Below, in pieces: positions 1 to 10,266 of a stretch of 34,627 nt of DNA. Position numbers and translations under genes: made by a program. Source of the DNA: Chloroflexota bacterium (GTDB taxonomy: Bacteria > Chloroflexota > Limnocylindria > P2-11E); assembly GCA_005883625.1 (NCBI GenBank), contig VBDU01000014.1:1-34627 (forward strand), read 5' to 3'. A model generated the notes under the pieces. The model saw only the letters and a program-made list of their open reading frames with translations, was not told the DNA's origin and made no database searches. Every line of letters begins with the position of its first letter. Positions within the stretch are counted from its first letter, which is position 1.

Positions 1-729
1 CTGCGCGAGCGCGGCGAGCGCGACCTCCTCCGGGGTCTGCGCGCCGATGTCGAGCCCGATCGGCGTGTGGACGCGCGCGAGCGACTCCGCCGGATGACCG
101 GCGGCGTGCAGCTCCTCGAGCAGGTGGCCGGTGTGCCGGCGGCTGCCCATCATCCCGAGGTAGGGCGCGTGGGAGGCGAGCAGCGCGCGCAGCGCCGGCT
201 GCGAGAACTCCTCGTCATGACCCGCGATGACCACGTACGTCTCCGGGCCGACCGGGATGGCGCCGAGCGCGGGCGCGTCCGCGACGTGGAGGCTCTCGTC
301 GGCGTCGCGGGCGTCTTCGCCGCGCTCGCGGCCGGCCACGCGCACGCGGAAGCCGAGCGTCTTCGCCAGCGCGACGAGCGCGCGCGTCACGGGACCGCCG
401 CCGACGATGAGCAGCTCCGCCGGCGCGACCGTGTCAGGGACGGCGTCGCCGCGCGCGAACGGCCGCACCTCGACATGGATGCGCGAGGCCTCGTCCCAGT
501 CATACGTGCGCTCGAGGCGCGTCCCGCTCGCGATCGCGCGGCTCGCGTCCGCCGCTGCCGAGCGGTCGAAGCCATCGCACCCGAGCGTCCCGTGCGTCCT
601 CCCGCCCTCGACGAACGCGAACCTCATCCCTTCACGAGACGGCGGCTCGCCCTCGATCCTCGTGACGCTGACGAGCGCCGCCCGCGCGCCCGCGGCCAGC
701 GCGTCGCGCACCGCGAGCGTCGGATCCAT
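1..729 (-). CDS. XdhC/CoxI family molybdenum-hydroxylase maturation protein (3' end outside window)
   Basis: Members of this family bind molybdenum cofactor and help insert it, after sulfuration, into xanthine-dehydrogenase or CO-dehydrogenase type enzymes in the cytoplasm. The frame is open from an ATG at 729 to the window edge (243 codons, no stop). It starts MDPTLAVRDALAAG. The N-terminal XdhC_CoxI domain carries the family-like RIEGEPPSREGMRFAF and GTLGCDGFDRS segments, with Cys in the GTLGC turn. A Rossmann-type C-terminal domain follows (LLIVGGGPVTRALVALA, then YLGMMGSRRH). The last visible residues, THTPIGLDIGAQTPEEVALA, match the conserved family end, so only a short tail should be missing. 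The neighbour is a purine permease, which fits xanthine oxidation, but the hydroxylase subunits are not in view. It could equally be the CoxI branch. Confidence 0.88.
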   Translation of the reverse strand, partial: MDPTLAVRDALAAGARAALVSVTRIEGEPPSREGMRFAFVEGGRTHGTLGCDGFDRSAAADASRAIASGTRLERTYDWDEASRIHVEVRPFARGDAVPDTVAPAELLIVGGGPVTRALVALAKTLGFRVRVAGRERGEDARDADESLHVADAPALGAIPVGPETYVVIAGHDEEFSQPALRALLASHAPYLGMMGSRRHTGHLLEELHAAGHPAESLARVHTPIGLDIGAQTPEEVALAALAQ

Positions 730-747
730 GAGACGATCGTAAGAGAA

Positions 748-772
748 GGACCCCGCCGGTTCGGCGGGGTCC
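748..772 (-). terminator. Rho-independent-type hairpin after the NCS2 permease
   Basis: A perfect 11-bp inverted repeat (748-758 with 762-772, arm GGACCCCGCCG) encloses a 3-nt loop. Read on the minus strand it lies 32 nt past the permease stop and is followed by TTCTCTT, a weak U-rich tail. It separates the permease from xdhC, whose start lies just beyond, so the two genes probably have separate transcripts. Confidence 0.7.
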
Positions 773-804
773 CTTTGCAGGTGCCGGACGACGAGGCGGT
801 TAGC

Positions 805-2247
805 TCACTCGCGGAAGTACCCGCCGAGGAGCGGCGCGTAGACGCTCTGCGCGAAGTACAGGATGAACGCGGCGACGACCACCCACATGAGCCAGTGGAC
901 CTCGCGCGCCTTGCCGCGGACGAGCTTGAGGAACGCGTAGGTGACGAAGCCGGCGCCGACGCCGTTCGTGATCGAATAGGTGAACGGCATGACGACGACG
1001 GTGAGCAGCGCGGGAAGTCCTTCCTCGAGCTCGCCGAAATCGATCCGCGAGGCAATGCCGGCCATGAGGAAGCCGACGAGCACGAGGGCTGGCGCGGTCG
1101 CCTCGCTCGGGACGACCCCAACGATCGGCGAGATGAACATCGCCAGCAGGAACAGCACGCCGGTGACGACGCTCGCGAGGCCCGTGCGGGCACCCGACGA
1201 CACGCCGGCGGCGGACTCGATGTATGTGGTGTTGCTCGACGCGCTCATGAGGCCGCCGAACGCGGCGCCGACCGAGTCGACGAGCAGGACGCGGTTGATC
1301 CCGGGGAGCCGCCCCTTCGCGTCGAGCCAGCCCGCCTGGCCGCCGATGCCGACGACGGTCCCCATGGTGTCGAAGAAGTCGGAGAGCATGATCGTGAAGA
1401 CGGCGAGGACCGTGGCGACGACGCCGATCTTGGCGAAGGCGTCGAAGTTCAGCCCCTGGAACGCGGTCGAGAAGTTCGGCGCGGCGAACAGGGCACCCGG
1501 CCAGACCGCCTTGCCCTCGATCGCCGACACGGTGTAGCCGGGAACGATCGCGTGGAGGACCCCGGCGATGATCGTCGTACCGAGGATCCCCAGAAGGAGC
1601 GCGGCTTTGACGCCGCGCGCGAAGAGCCAGAGCGTGATCACGAGCCCGATCACGAACGTGAGGATCGGGCCGGTGTTGAGCTGACTGAGCGTGATGAAGC
1701 CGCCGCCCTTGATCACGACGCCGGCGTTCACGAGCCCGATCAGCAGGATGAACAAACCGATGCCCACGCCGATCGCGCGTTTGAGCGTGAGCGGGATCGC
1801 GTTGAGGACCATCTCGCGGAGCCCGGTGAGGACGAGGATCGTGATGACCACGCCCTCCATGAAGATGATCCCCATCGCGGCCTGCCACGGCAGCTTGCTG
1901 CCGAGGATGAGCTGGAACGCGACGACCGCGTTCAGGCCGAGGCCGGCGGCGAGGGCGAACGGCCGATTGGCCCAGAGACCCATCGCGATGGTGAGGAGGC
2001 CTGCGGTCAGCGCGGTCATCGCGACGGTCGCCTCGAAGCCGGGACCGAGATTGGCCTTCTTGAGGTCGGGGATCGAGTCGAAGTTCAGGATCTGCGGGTT
2101 GAGAAAGATGATGTAGGCCATCACGAAGAAGGTCGTGAGGCCGCCGATGACCTCAGTGCCGACGGTGGTCGCGTTCTCGCGAAGCTTGAACTGGCTCTCG
2201 AGGATGCCCGCCGGTTCCATCCTCCGGGCCGTGGTGCGTGCTGCCAT
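805..2247 (-). CDS. NCS2 family purine permease (AzgA/PbuG-like)
   Basis: A predicted integral membrane carrier for hypoxanthine, guanine or adenine, probably proton-driven. The 480-residue length is typical for the AzgA branch of NCS2. It opens with a soluble stretch ending in KLRENATTVGTEVIGGLTTF, a hallmark of this branch. The next segment, FVMAYIIFLNPQIL, is the conserved first helix region. Further family segments include GLGLNAVVAFQLILG, SDFFDTMGTVVGIGGQAG and ESAAGVSSGARTG; the last lies in the substrate-pore region. The ATG at 2247 is preceded by GGGAGGAAGGG on the minus strand, a strong ribosome site. Neighbouring xdhC suggests a purine-scavenging context. I saw no purine riboswitch in the leader. 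The family is certain; the exact base is not. Confidence 0.93.
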   Translation of the reverse strand: MAARTTARRMEPAGILESQFKLRENATTVGTEVIGGLTTFFVMAYIIFLNPQILNFDSIPDLKKANLGPGFEATVAMTALTAGLLTIAMGLWANRPFALAAGLGLNAVVAFQLILGSKLPWQAAMGIIFMEGVVITILVLTGLREMVLNAIPLTLKRAIGVGIGLFILLIGLVNAGVVIKGGGFITLSQLNTGPILTFVIGLVITLWLFARGVKAALLLGILGTTIIAGVLHAIVPGYTVSAIEGKAVWPGALFAAPNFSTAFQGLNFDAFAKIGVVATVLAVFTIMLSDFFDTMGTVVGIGGQAGWLDAKGRLPGINRVLLVDSVGAAFGGLMSASSNTTYIESAAGVSSGARTGLASVVTGVLFLLAMFISPIVGVVPSEATAPALVLVGFLMAGIASRIDFGELEEGLPALLTVVVMPFTYSITNGVGAGFVTYAFLKLVRGKAREVHWLMWVVVAAFILYFAQSVYAPLLGGYFRE

Positions 2248-2479
2248 TCCCTTCCTCCCTCGCGCTCACGCCGGCGGAGGCCGCCGCCATCGTGCTGGAA
2301 GCGGGCGGACGACCGCTCGGGATTCTAGTGACGGCCACAACGCCGACCCCACGAGGTGCCTAAGCACGCAGACGGGCGGTTGAGAAGGTGATCAAGCGCA
2401 CCTTGACGGGCGAGATTACGACGCGCAATCTCGCTCAGTCGCTCGTTCGGTGAGTGGGCGGGTAGGCGGAGGGGGAAGG
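2248..2479. promoter_or_regulatory. Divergent control region between NCS2 permease and collagen-like gene
   Basis: This 232-bp gap holds the starts of two divergent transcripts. Two small inverted repeats sit next to each other. One is at 2385-2404 (AAGGTG with CACCTT, 8-nt loop). The other is at 2410-2434 (GCGAGATT with AATCTCGC, 9-nt loop). They could be protein-binding sites, or leader hairpins of the collagen-like gene. No convincing -35/-10 pair or riboswitch core was found. Confidence 0.35.
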
Positions 2480-5731
<3,252 letters not shown>

Positions 5732-5753
5732 CGTCGCGAGCGAGCTTGAGCCT

Positions 5754-5788
5754 GGACCGGGGCCGCGAGGCCCCGGTCCTTCGTTTCT
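5754..5788 (+). terminator. Terminator between convergent collagen-like and cupredoxin genes
   Basis: A perfect 11-bp stem (5754-5764 with 5769-5779, arm GGACCGGGGCC) with GCGA loop is followed by TTCGTTTCT on the plus strand. It lies 23 nt past the collagen-like stop. The cupredoxin stop codon overlaps its tail, so it may also end that transcript. Confidence 0.8.
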
Positions 5789-6359
5789 ACCGGCGGATGC
5801 GCGAGAGACCGAAGCCGGTGAGCGCGAGCGCCGCGACGGCACCGAGCGCCGCGAGCGCCATCCACGAGCCGCCGTCGTTCGCCGCGGCGACGCGCGTCGT
5901 CGCCGGCGCGACAGCCGCCGAAGGCGTCGCCGCATTCGCGGCGGTGATCACCGGCACGGTCGTCGTGTCGACGTCGCCGACGATCACGAGGCCGGACATG
6001 CCCGGGTGCAAGTAGCAGGTGTACGGGTAGAGGCCGGATTTCGCGAAGGTGAAGGTGAACGTCCCGCCGGGGTTCAGCATCCCGGGCTGCCCGTAGCTCG
6101 CGTAGCCCTCGGCCGAGCCCCAGCCGACGCCCGAGATGACGTGCGGCAGGTAGTCGACGTTCTTCCACGTGACCGCCGCGTCGACCGGGACGCGCGTGAT
6201 CGTTGGCGCGAAGGAGCAGTCCTTGATCTGGACCGTGGCGATCGCGCCGTCGTTCGCCGCGTTGCGGTTTATGCACCCGCCGCCGGCCACGACGATCGGG
6301 GCTGCGAGGAGCATCAGCGAGAGGACCGCGCAGAACGTGTAGCCGAGCAGGCGACCCAT
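5787..6359 (-). CDS. Membrane-anchored cupredoxin (plastocyanin-like type-1 copper protein)
   Basis: A 190-residue exported electron-transfer or copper-binding protein. The N-terminus is a signal segment (LLGYTFCAVLSLMLLAAPIVVAG); Cys29 after GGG could make it a lipoprotein. The cupredoxin domain covers roughly residues 38-130. It shows all four type-1 copper ligands: His73 (YLPHVISG) and Cys115, His118 and Met121 in YTCYLHPGM. An Ala/Thr-rich linker follows, then a predicted transmembrane helix near residues 166-187 (WMALAALGAVAALALTGFG) and a basic tail, so the copper domain should face outward. The start has AGGAGGT upstream. Its redox partner is unknown. A second, unrelated-looking cupredoxin lies at 28283. 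Confidence 0.9.
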   Translation of the reverse strand: MGRLLGYTFCAVLSLMLLAAPIVVAGGGCINRNAANDGAIATVQIKDCSFAPTITRVPVDAAVTWKNVDYLPHVISGVGWGSAEGYASYGQPGMLNPGGTFTFTFAKSGLYPYTCYLHPGMSGLVIVGDVDTTTVPVITAANAATPSAAVAPATTRVAAANDGGSWMALAALGAVAALALTGFGLSRIRR

Positions 6360-6419
6360 CGAAGCACCTCCTGGTCTCGGCTCTCCCTACAGCCGCCGTC
6401 ACCGATCGGTTCCCGGACG

Positions 6420-7454
6420 CTACATCGGGACGAAACCGCCCGACCGGGGAGCTCGGACGAGATGCTGGGGCGGCCAGTGGCTGCAGTCGCCGGAGCCGTA
6501 GAGGTAGGAGAAGTCCTGCTGCGCGGTCGGCCGGTATACGTCGAAGGGCGAGGCGTAATACACGTCGCCCGCGTCATCGGTAAAGGCTGCCGCCAATTCC
6601 TGGAGCGAGCTACGGGTCACGCCGTAGTCCCTCTCGTTGTCGACATCGTGGAACTTCGTGATGAACCCACCGTCCCTGACCTTCGGCCAGATCTCGCGTT
6701 TCCACCAGAGCTGCGAGACCTGGTCCGCTCGGCCTGTTGCGATGCCCGAGTGGGAGACATGGAGAGGAGTCCCGCTCTTAGTGCCACTGAAGCGGAACGA
6801 ATCGCCCACTACGTCGCCCTCTCCTTCTCTTCCGCGGAAGACGACCACGTCTCCCGCGCTCATGTCCTTGGGGTCGATCTTCCTGAAGCCTCCAGACTTT
6901 GTGATCCAGTCCTCGCTCGACAGATTCCACGTCTTGCCGTGGAAGACACCCTGGCCTCCCGGTGTGACCTGGATGTAATGAGACGCCGGCCAGTACCACG
7001 ACACGTTTGTCAGCTGCAGGTCCCGCCAGCGCAGGTTGTCCTCGTCCTCGAGCTCCTGGTCGTCCTCGTAGGACAGGCAGCGCCGCAAGGTCATCGCTTC
7101 TCGGCGCGGCGGGTGCATCGCGGTCCATGCGCCGGTCATGGTGTTGCGATCGTCGCTTATGGTCAGCTCCATCTCCGCCATTTCGAGCCCCGACGTGGAA
7201 CATGTCGTCGTTTGACCTGAAACATAGTTGCCCTGGACCGTGGCTTCGAAGTTGAGGTCGGTCGAGAGCAGCCCGCCGCCGCCTCCGGGGTCGCACTGAT
7301 ATGGCGGCTTGATCCACCGGGCACGCAGGAGCGATCCGGTGTGCTCCAGCATGGTCGGGAACTCGCCATCGAGCCAGAGGCCGCTCAGATCGGCCGGACC
7401 GACCGAGGGCGCCGGGCTGGGCGCTGGCTGCCGCATCGAGCTCATCCTCATCAC
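6420..7454 (-). CDS. Unrecognised two-part protein (lipocalin-like N-terminus, possible NlpC/P60-like C-terminus)
   Basis: I do not recognise this 344-residue protein. The frame begins GTG-ATG with several further in-frame ATGs, and no start has a strong ribosome site. Residues about 20-125 (LSGLWLDGEF, LTISDDRNTMTGAWTA) read like a small beta-barrel of the lipocalin or 'extracellular inhibitor' kind. The C-terminal half has SAGDVVVFRGREGEGDVVGD and then HVSHSGIATG, the spacing and wording of the strand-turn-His part of NlpC/P60 or CHAP amidases. The expected upstream catalytic Cys (DCSG-type) is absent; WYWPASHYI occupies that area. It may be an inactive relative or an unrelated fold. No signal peptide is visible with the present starts. 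It is transcribed toward the cupredoxin, 60 bp away. Confidence 0.6.
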   Translation of the reverse strand: MMRMSSMRQPAPSPAPSVGPADLSGLWLDGEFPTMLEHTGSLLRARWIKPPYQCDPGGGGGLLSTDLNFEATVQGNYVSGQTTTCSTSGLEMAEMELTISDDRNTMTGAWTAMHPPRREAMTLRRCLSYEDDQELEDEDNLRWRDLQLTNVSWYWPASHYIQVTPGGQGVFHGKTWNLSSEDWITKSGGFRKIDPKDMSAGDVVVFRGREGEGDVVGDSFRFSGTKSGTPLHVSHSGIATGRADQVSQLWWKREIWPKVRDGGFITKFHDVDNERDYGVTRSSLQELAAAFTDDAGDVYYASPFDVYRPTAQQDFSYLYGSGDCSHWPPQHLVRAPRSGGFVPM

Positions 7455-7573
7455 TCGCGGACTCGCGTCAAGACGGCCGCCGAAGGGGTCGATTCGAACT
7501 CACAAAGACGCCAGGCTTCCGCGGGCGACTTCCACTTGGCGCGAAGCGCAAGCATCGGCCTGCGCTGGGTCCG

Positions 7574-7654
7574 ATGACGATCGTGCTCGGCATGGCCTGC
7601 AAGGGTGCGGTCATCTTCGCGTCCGACAGACGCCGAAGATGCTCACAAGAGTGA
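7574..7654 (+). pseudogene. Possible remnant of a proteasome-type Ntn hydrolase N-terminus
   Basis: A 26-codon frame from ATG 7574 begins MTIVLGMACKGAVIFASDRR and then stops. This resembles the first strands of T1-family proteasome or proteasome-like subunits, where a short hydrophobic strand, 'K-GAV' and 'ASD-R' are typical. Everything downstream is missing. It lacks a good ribosome site. The match is short, so chance similarity is possible. Confidence 0.3.
7612..7641. other. Long hairpin, 12 bp with one bulged base
   Basis: CATCTTCGCGTC (7612-7623) pairs with 7629-7641 around a 5-nt loop, with a single unpaired C at 7633. There is no T tract on either side, so it is not a typical terminator. 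Its role is unknown. Confidence 0.5.
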
Positions 7655-7742
7655 CCGCCACGACGAGCCCAAGCTGGATCGCCGAGGACTGACCGTCCGT
7701 CGCGGGCGCATCCAAGTCCTTCCCAGACCGGCGCTTTCGGTC

Positions 7743-7770
7743 TTGACATATGCCGATATGGACATATATT
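7743..7770 (+). promoter_or_regulatory. arsR promoter with overlapping CATAT operator; transcript probably leaderless
   Basis: A consensus TTGACA (7743-7748) and TATATT (7765-7770) are separated by 16 bp. The arsR ATG begins at 7778, 7 nt after the -10, so transcription should start at or next to the start codon. Three alternating half-sites fill the promoter: CATAT (7747-7751), ATATG (7756-7760) and CATAT (7763-7767). They make two overlapping inverted repeats covering both boxes. This is the layout expected for autorepression by the encoded ArsR protein. Confidence 0.75.
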
Positions 7771-7777
7771 TGGGCTC

Positions 7778-8131
7778 ATGGCACGAGCCGCCACGACGTC
7801 TGATGCGTTCAACGCAGTTGCCGAGCCGCAGCGGCGGCGGATTCTCGTCCTTCTTAAGGGGCGCGAGCGTCCGGTCAATGAGCTTGCCCGCGCCCTGCGG
7901 ATCACGCAGCCGCGGACGTCGAAGCACCTGCGCGTCCTTCGCGAAGTGGGACTCGTGCGGGTCCGCGAGGCCGGGCAGCAGCGGCTCTACGGCCTCGAGG
8001 CGCGCGGCCTCCAGCCGGTGCACGAGTGGGTCATTGGCTTCGAGCAGTACTGGAACGAGAACTTCGACCGGCTCAACGAGTACGTGAAGAAACTTCAGCA
8101 AAAGGAGCATGCAGATGGCAAGCGAAGCTAA
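7778..8131 (+). CDS. ArsR-family winged-helix repressor (SRPBCC-associated type)
   Basis: A 117-residue dimeric DNA-binding regulator. The HTH spans about residues 10-70: DAFNAVAEPQRRRILVLLKG, then VNELARALRITQPRTSKHLR (recognition helix) and a wing around LVRVREAGQQRLYGLEARGL. The tail EWVIGFEQYWNENFDRLNEY is typical of ArsR proteins paired with AHSA1 genes. No metal-binding Cys motif of the ArsR/SmtB metal sensors is present, so a non-metal signal is likely. It overlaps the AHSA1 gene by 17 bp. It probably represses its own operon through the CATAT repeats upstream. Confidence 0.92.
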   Translation: MARAATTSDAFNAVAEPQRRRILVLLKGRERPVNELARALRITQPRTSKHLRVLREVGLVRVREAGQQRLYGLEARGLQPVHEWVIGFEQYWNENFDRLNEYVKKLQQKEHADGKRS

Positions 8132-8600
8132 CAGCGAGGCGGACCGGGAGATCGTCGTCTCGCGCATCATCGAGGGCCCGCGGCGACTCGTCTTCGACGC
8201 ATTCACCAGCGCCACCCACCTCGCCGAGTGGTGTGCCCCGTGGGCGGGCAGCAAGATCACCACGCATGCGTTCGACTTCAAGCCGGGCGGCGTATGGGAC
8301 GCCACGATCCAGGGCCCCGATGGCAGGGCCTATCCGAACCACTGGGTGTGGACGGAGATCGTGCCGCCGGAGCGCATCGTCTGGATGTATTCGCTGAAGA
8401 AGGACGACCCGAACGCGGTGAAGACGACCCTCACGCTGACGGAGCGTGGCAACACGACCGAGGCGACACTGCGATTGCTCTTCGGCAGTAAGGAAGAGCG
8501 CGATGAGAAGGTCGCGAAGTTCTACGCCGCGCAGGGCGCGCAGCAGACACTCGAGTCGCTCGCCGCGTACGTGACAAGCGCGCGAGCGTCTCACACATAG
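8115..8600 (+). CDS. AHSA1/SRPBCC (START-like) domain protein
   Basis: A single-domain 161-residue protein of the activator-of-Hsp90-homologue-1-like group, a hydrophobic-pocket fold whose ligands are mostly unknown. Characteristic pieces are EIVVSRIIEGPRRLVFDAFT at the start, HLAEWCAPWAG, the FDFKPGGVWDATIQGPDG strand pair and PPERIVWMYS. The C-terminal helix follows EERDEKVAKFYAAQGAQQTL. ATG 8115 is chosen because AAAGGAG (8101-8107) sits 7 nt away; ATG 8109 is too close to it. It overlaps arsR and is followed 39 bp later by a VOC gene. A 12801-13715 protein in the second module carries two copies of this domain. Confidence 0.92.
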   Translation: MASEANSEADREIVVSRIIEGPRRLVFDAFTSATHLAEWCAPWAGSKITTHAFDFKPGGVWDATIQGPDGRAYPNHWVWTEIVPPERIVWMYSLKKDDPNAVKTTLTLTERGNTTEATLRLLFGSKEERDEKVAKFYAAQGAQQTLESLAAYVTSARASHT

Positions 8601-8639
8601 GCTGGCTTAACCGCTAAATATCTAGGGGAGGCGCGGAAA

Positions 8640-9053
8640 ATGAATGCGCACGTCAGCGCGATCCTTCTGGGCGTCAATGACATGGAGAAGTCGAAGCGCT
8701 TCTACACGGAAGGGCTCGGCTGGAAGATCCAGAACGACTACAAGATCTCAGTGTTCTTCGTCCCGCACGGAGGGTCGCTCGTGGGCTTCTACGGGCGCGA
8801 GGGCCTCGCGGCGGACGTCGGCGTGAACCCGCAGGGCAGTGGCTTCTCGGGCTTGGCCTTGAACTACGTCGTTCGCAGCGAGAAGCGAGTTGACGCGGGG
8901 ATGGACGAAGCAAAGAAGGCCGGCGCCAAGATCCTCAAGCCCGCGGCGAAGCTGCAGTGGGGCGGGTACGGCGGTTCGTTCGCGGACCCCGACGGCTACG
9001 TCTGGAGGGTCGGTTACAGCGCGCAAGGCAGGGATCAGCCATACGCGGAGTAG
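8640..9053 (+). CDS. VOC superfamily (glyoxalase/bleomycin-resistance-like) protein
   Basis: A 137-residue protein with the paired beta-alpha-beta-beta-beta units of the vicinal oxygen chelate fold. The first unit is VSAILLGVNDMEKSKRFYTE followed by GLGWKIQ; the second ends SFADPDGYVWRVGYS, the classic VOC C-terminal motif. In between, VDAGMDEAKKAGAKILKPAA is the usual helix-strand. GGGGAGG lies 8 nt before the ATG. It belongs to the ArsR operon. Members of this COG0346-type group range from glyoxalases to resistance proteins; the substrate cannot be told from sequence. Confidence 0.9.
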   Translation: MNAHVSAILLGVNDMEKSKRFYTEGLGWKIQNDYKISVFFVPHGGSLVGFYGREGLAADVGVNPQGSGFSGLALNYVVRSEKRVDAGMDEAKKAGAKILKPAAKLQWGGYGGSFADPDGYVWRVGYSAQGRDQPYAE

Positions 9054-9081
9054 CGCGCGAAGCGAGGTAAGGAGGTTTTCT

Positions 9082-9467
9082 ATGAGCCCAAAGAAGGCCA
9101 CGCGGAAGTCCGCCAAGAGCACGACCGCGAGCGGCAAGACGTCCAGGGGACTGACGGCCGAGGAACGCGCCGCGCTGAGAGAGACGATCGCAGAGTGGCC
9201 AAGCGGCTCCACGCGATCGTCAAAGCCAGCGCGCCGGCCCTCTCGCCGAAGCTCTGGTATGGGATGCCCGCGTATTACAAGGACGGCAAGGTCGTCTGCT
9301 TCTTCCAAGACGCACAGAAGTTCAAGTCGCGGTACGCCACGCTCGGCTTCAGCGACGCGGCGAACCTCGACGAAGGCGGAATGTGGCCGGTCGCCTTCGC
9401 GCTGAAGGAGTTGACTGCCACCGAAGAGGCACGCATCGGTGCGCTAGTGAAGAAAGCGGTGAGCTGA
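9082..9467 (+). pseudogene. DUF1801 family protein, broken by an internal out-of-frame deletion
   Basis: The gene begins well: AAGGAGG, then ATG 9082 giving [20 protein letters not shown] and a helix ending [15 protein letters not shown]. The frame then turns to nonsense ([10 protein letters not shown]). The conserved DUF1801 core appears in another frame from codon 9195: [47 protein letters not shown] and a proper end, LVKKAVS, with TGA at 9465-9467. The junction is near 9190-9197. Relatives I recall have a longer linker there, so a deletion rather than a single-base slip is inferred. GTG 9195 could still start a 90-residue protein, but it has no clear ribosome site. It is the last gene of the ArsR-AHSA1-VOC operon. 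Confidence 0.75.
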
Positions 9468-9626
9468 GGACTGATCGCCGGGATGCGCACCCCCGTCGAC
9501 GCGGTCGCGAGCGGCCGAATCGCGTAGCGAACGAAGGTGCCATTCAAGATCGAGCTGGGCGGCTTGCCGCTCGGGCGAACCCTGACTGACGAGCACGATG
9601 CTCTCCGCCATCCCCGAAGCCCGCTC

Positions 9627-9989
9627 TCACCGGGCGTGTCGGGGGATCGTGCGGCCCTCTTGATCCAACACGTTGCGCGAGCTCAGCGGACTAGCGAGGT
9701 AGGTGCGCACGTCGATCCGCAGGAGGTCGGCCGTGGCGGTCCCGGGGTGGTGTAGAACCAGGACGCGTACGCGCACCGACGAGGCATCGTCTTCGGCAGC
9801 GATGTAGCCGATCGAATCAAGCCGCCCGACGCCGATCGCCAGAACGAGCGTCTGACCATCATCGAGCACGTCGTAACTCTGGATGGGCGCGAACGAACTG
9901 CCACCCGTGCGGAGCGCACCGAACCCAAGAGCAGCGACAAACCCGATGACGATGCCAAGGCCAAGGCCCAGGGCGAATACGCGTGTCAT
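9627..9989 (-). CDS. Hypothetical membrane-anchored or secreted protein
   Basis: I do not recognise this 120-residue protein. A single N-terminal hydrophobic helix (residues about 4-26, VFALGLGLGIVIGFVAALGF) acts as signal anchor. The outside domain begins around YDVLDDGQTLVLAIGVGRLD and looks beta-rich (SSVRVRVLVLHH, ADLLRIDVRTYLASPL). It ends LDQEGRTIPR. Coding character is good and it does not overlap another convincing gene. The start lacks a clear ribosome site. It stands alone between the broken DUF1801 gene (convergent) and tRNA-Ser. Confidence 0.6.
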   Translation of the reverse strand: MTRVFALGLGLGIVIGFVAALGFGALRTGGSSFAPIQSYDVLDDGQTLVLAIGVGRLDSIGYIAAEDDASSVRVRVLVLHHPGTATADLLRIDVRTYLASPLSSRNVLDQEGRTIPRHAR

Positions 9990-10107
9990 CAGCCCAAGGT
10001 AGGACCTCGCCCGAGGATTGGGGGTCAGATCGGGTCAACGTGGCGGTTAGCGATCGCGCGCGGGCCGCGCCGCGGCCGCGAGGGAAGCGAAATGTCAAGC
10101 GTTTCTG

Positions 10108-10194
10108 CGGAGGGGGTGGGATTCGAACCCACGGAAGCCTTACGACTTCAGCGGTTTTCAAGACCGCCGCCTTCAACCGCTCGGCCACCCCTCC
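10108..10194 (-). tRNA. tRNA-Ser (anticodon UGA)
   Basis: An 87-nt gene with all cloverleaf elements. The acceptor GGAGGGG (5' end at 10194) pairs with CCCCTCC, and the discriminator is G at 10108. The D arm contains GAGCGGTTGAAGGC. The anticodon loop CTTGAAA places UGA at 10160-10158. A long variable arm (class II) is typical for serine. The T arm reads GTGGG-TTCGAAT-CCCAC. CCA is not encoded. Serine codons UCA, UCG and UCU would be the main targets. Confidence 0.97.
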
Positions 10195-10209
10195 GGAGCA
10201 ACAACGATA

Positions 10210-10238
10210 GGCCTCTCGTGAGCTTCTGACGGGAGGCC
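10210..10238. other. Inverted repeat between tRNA-Ser and the S4 gene
   Basis: GGCCTCTCGT (10210-10219) pairs with ACGGGAGGCC (10229-10238) with one wobble pair and a 9-nt loop. It lies 16 bp upstream of the tRNA on its strand and 29 bp before the S4 frame on the other. No T tract follows. It may be part of either promoter region. Confidence 0.4.
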
Positions 10239-10266
10239 ACTGGATCACAATCACGTTTCCCCATTG

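Larger units (their letters stand above)
7455..7777. other. Divergent intergenic region, largely without intact genes
   Basis: This 323-bp stretch separates the minus-strand hypothetical protein from the ArsR operon. It contains a 26-codon remnant resembling the start of a proteasome-type Ntn hydrolase (7574-7654), a strong hairpin inside that remnant (7612-7641), and the arsR promoter at its right end. The left part (7486-7510) has TTCGAA flanked by tRNA T-arm-like letters, but the stem does not close. Nothing else was identified. Confidence 0.5.

Noticed and set aside
67..2328. Long plus-strand frame (753 codons) opposite xdhC and the NCS2 permease
   Set aside because: Arg/Asp/Glu-rich low-complexity translation, spans two real genes on the other strand and their terminator; a high-G+C antisense artefact.
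2248..2449. Purine riboswitch before the NCS2 permease
   Set aside because: No three-way-junction core or conserved loop sequences were seen; only short isolated hairpins.
7455..7560. tRNA-like T-arm (GAGTTCGAATC on the minus strand near 7490-7500)
   Set aside because: The flanking bases do not pair as a T stem and no acceptor, D or anticodon arm could be built.
10108..10194. Integration site of a mobile element at tRNA-Ser
   Set aside because: No integrase gene nearby and no repeat of the tRNA 3' end was noticed in the window.
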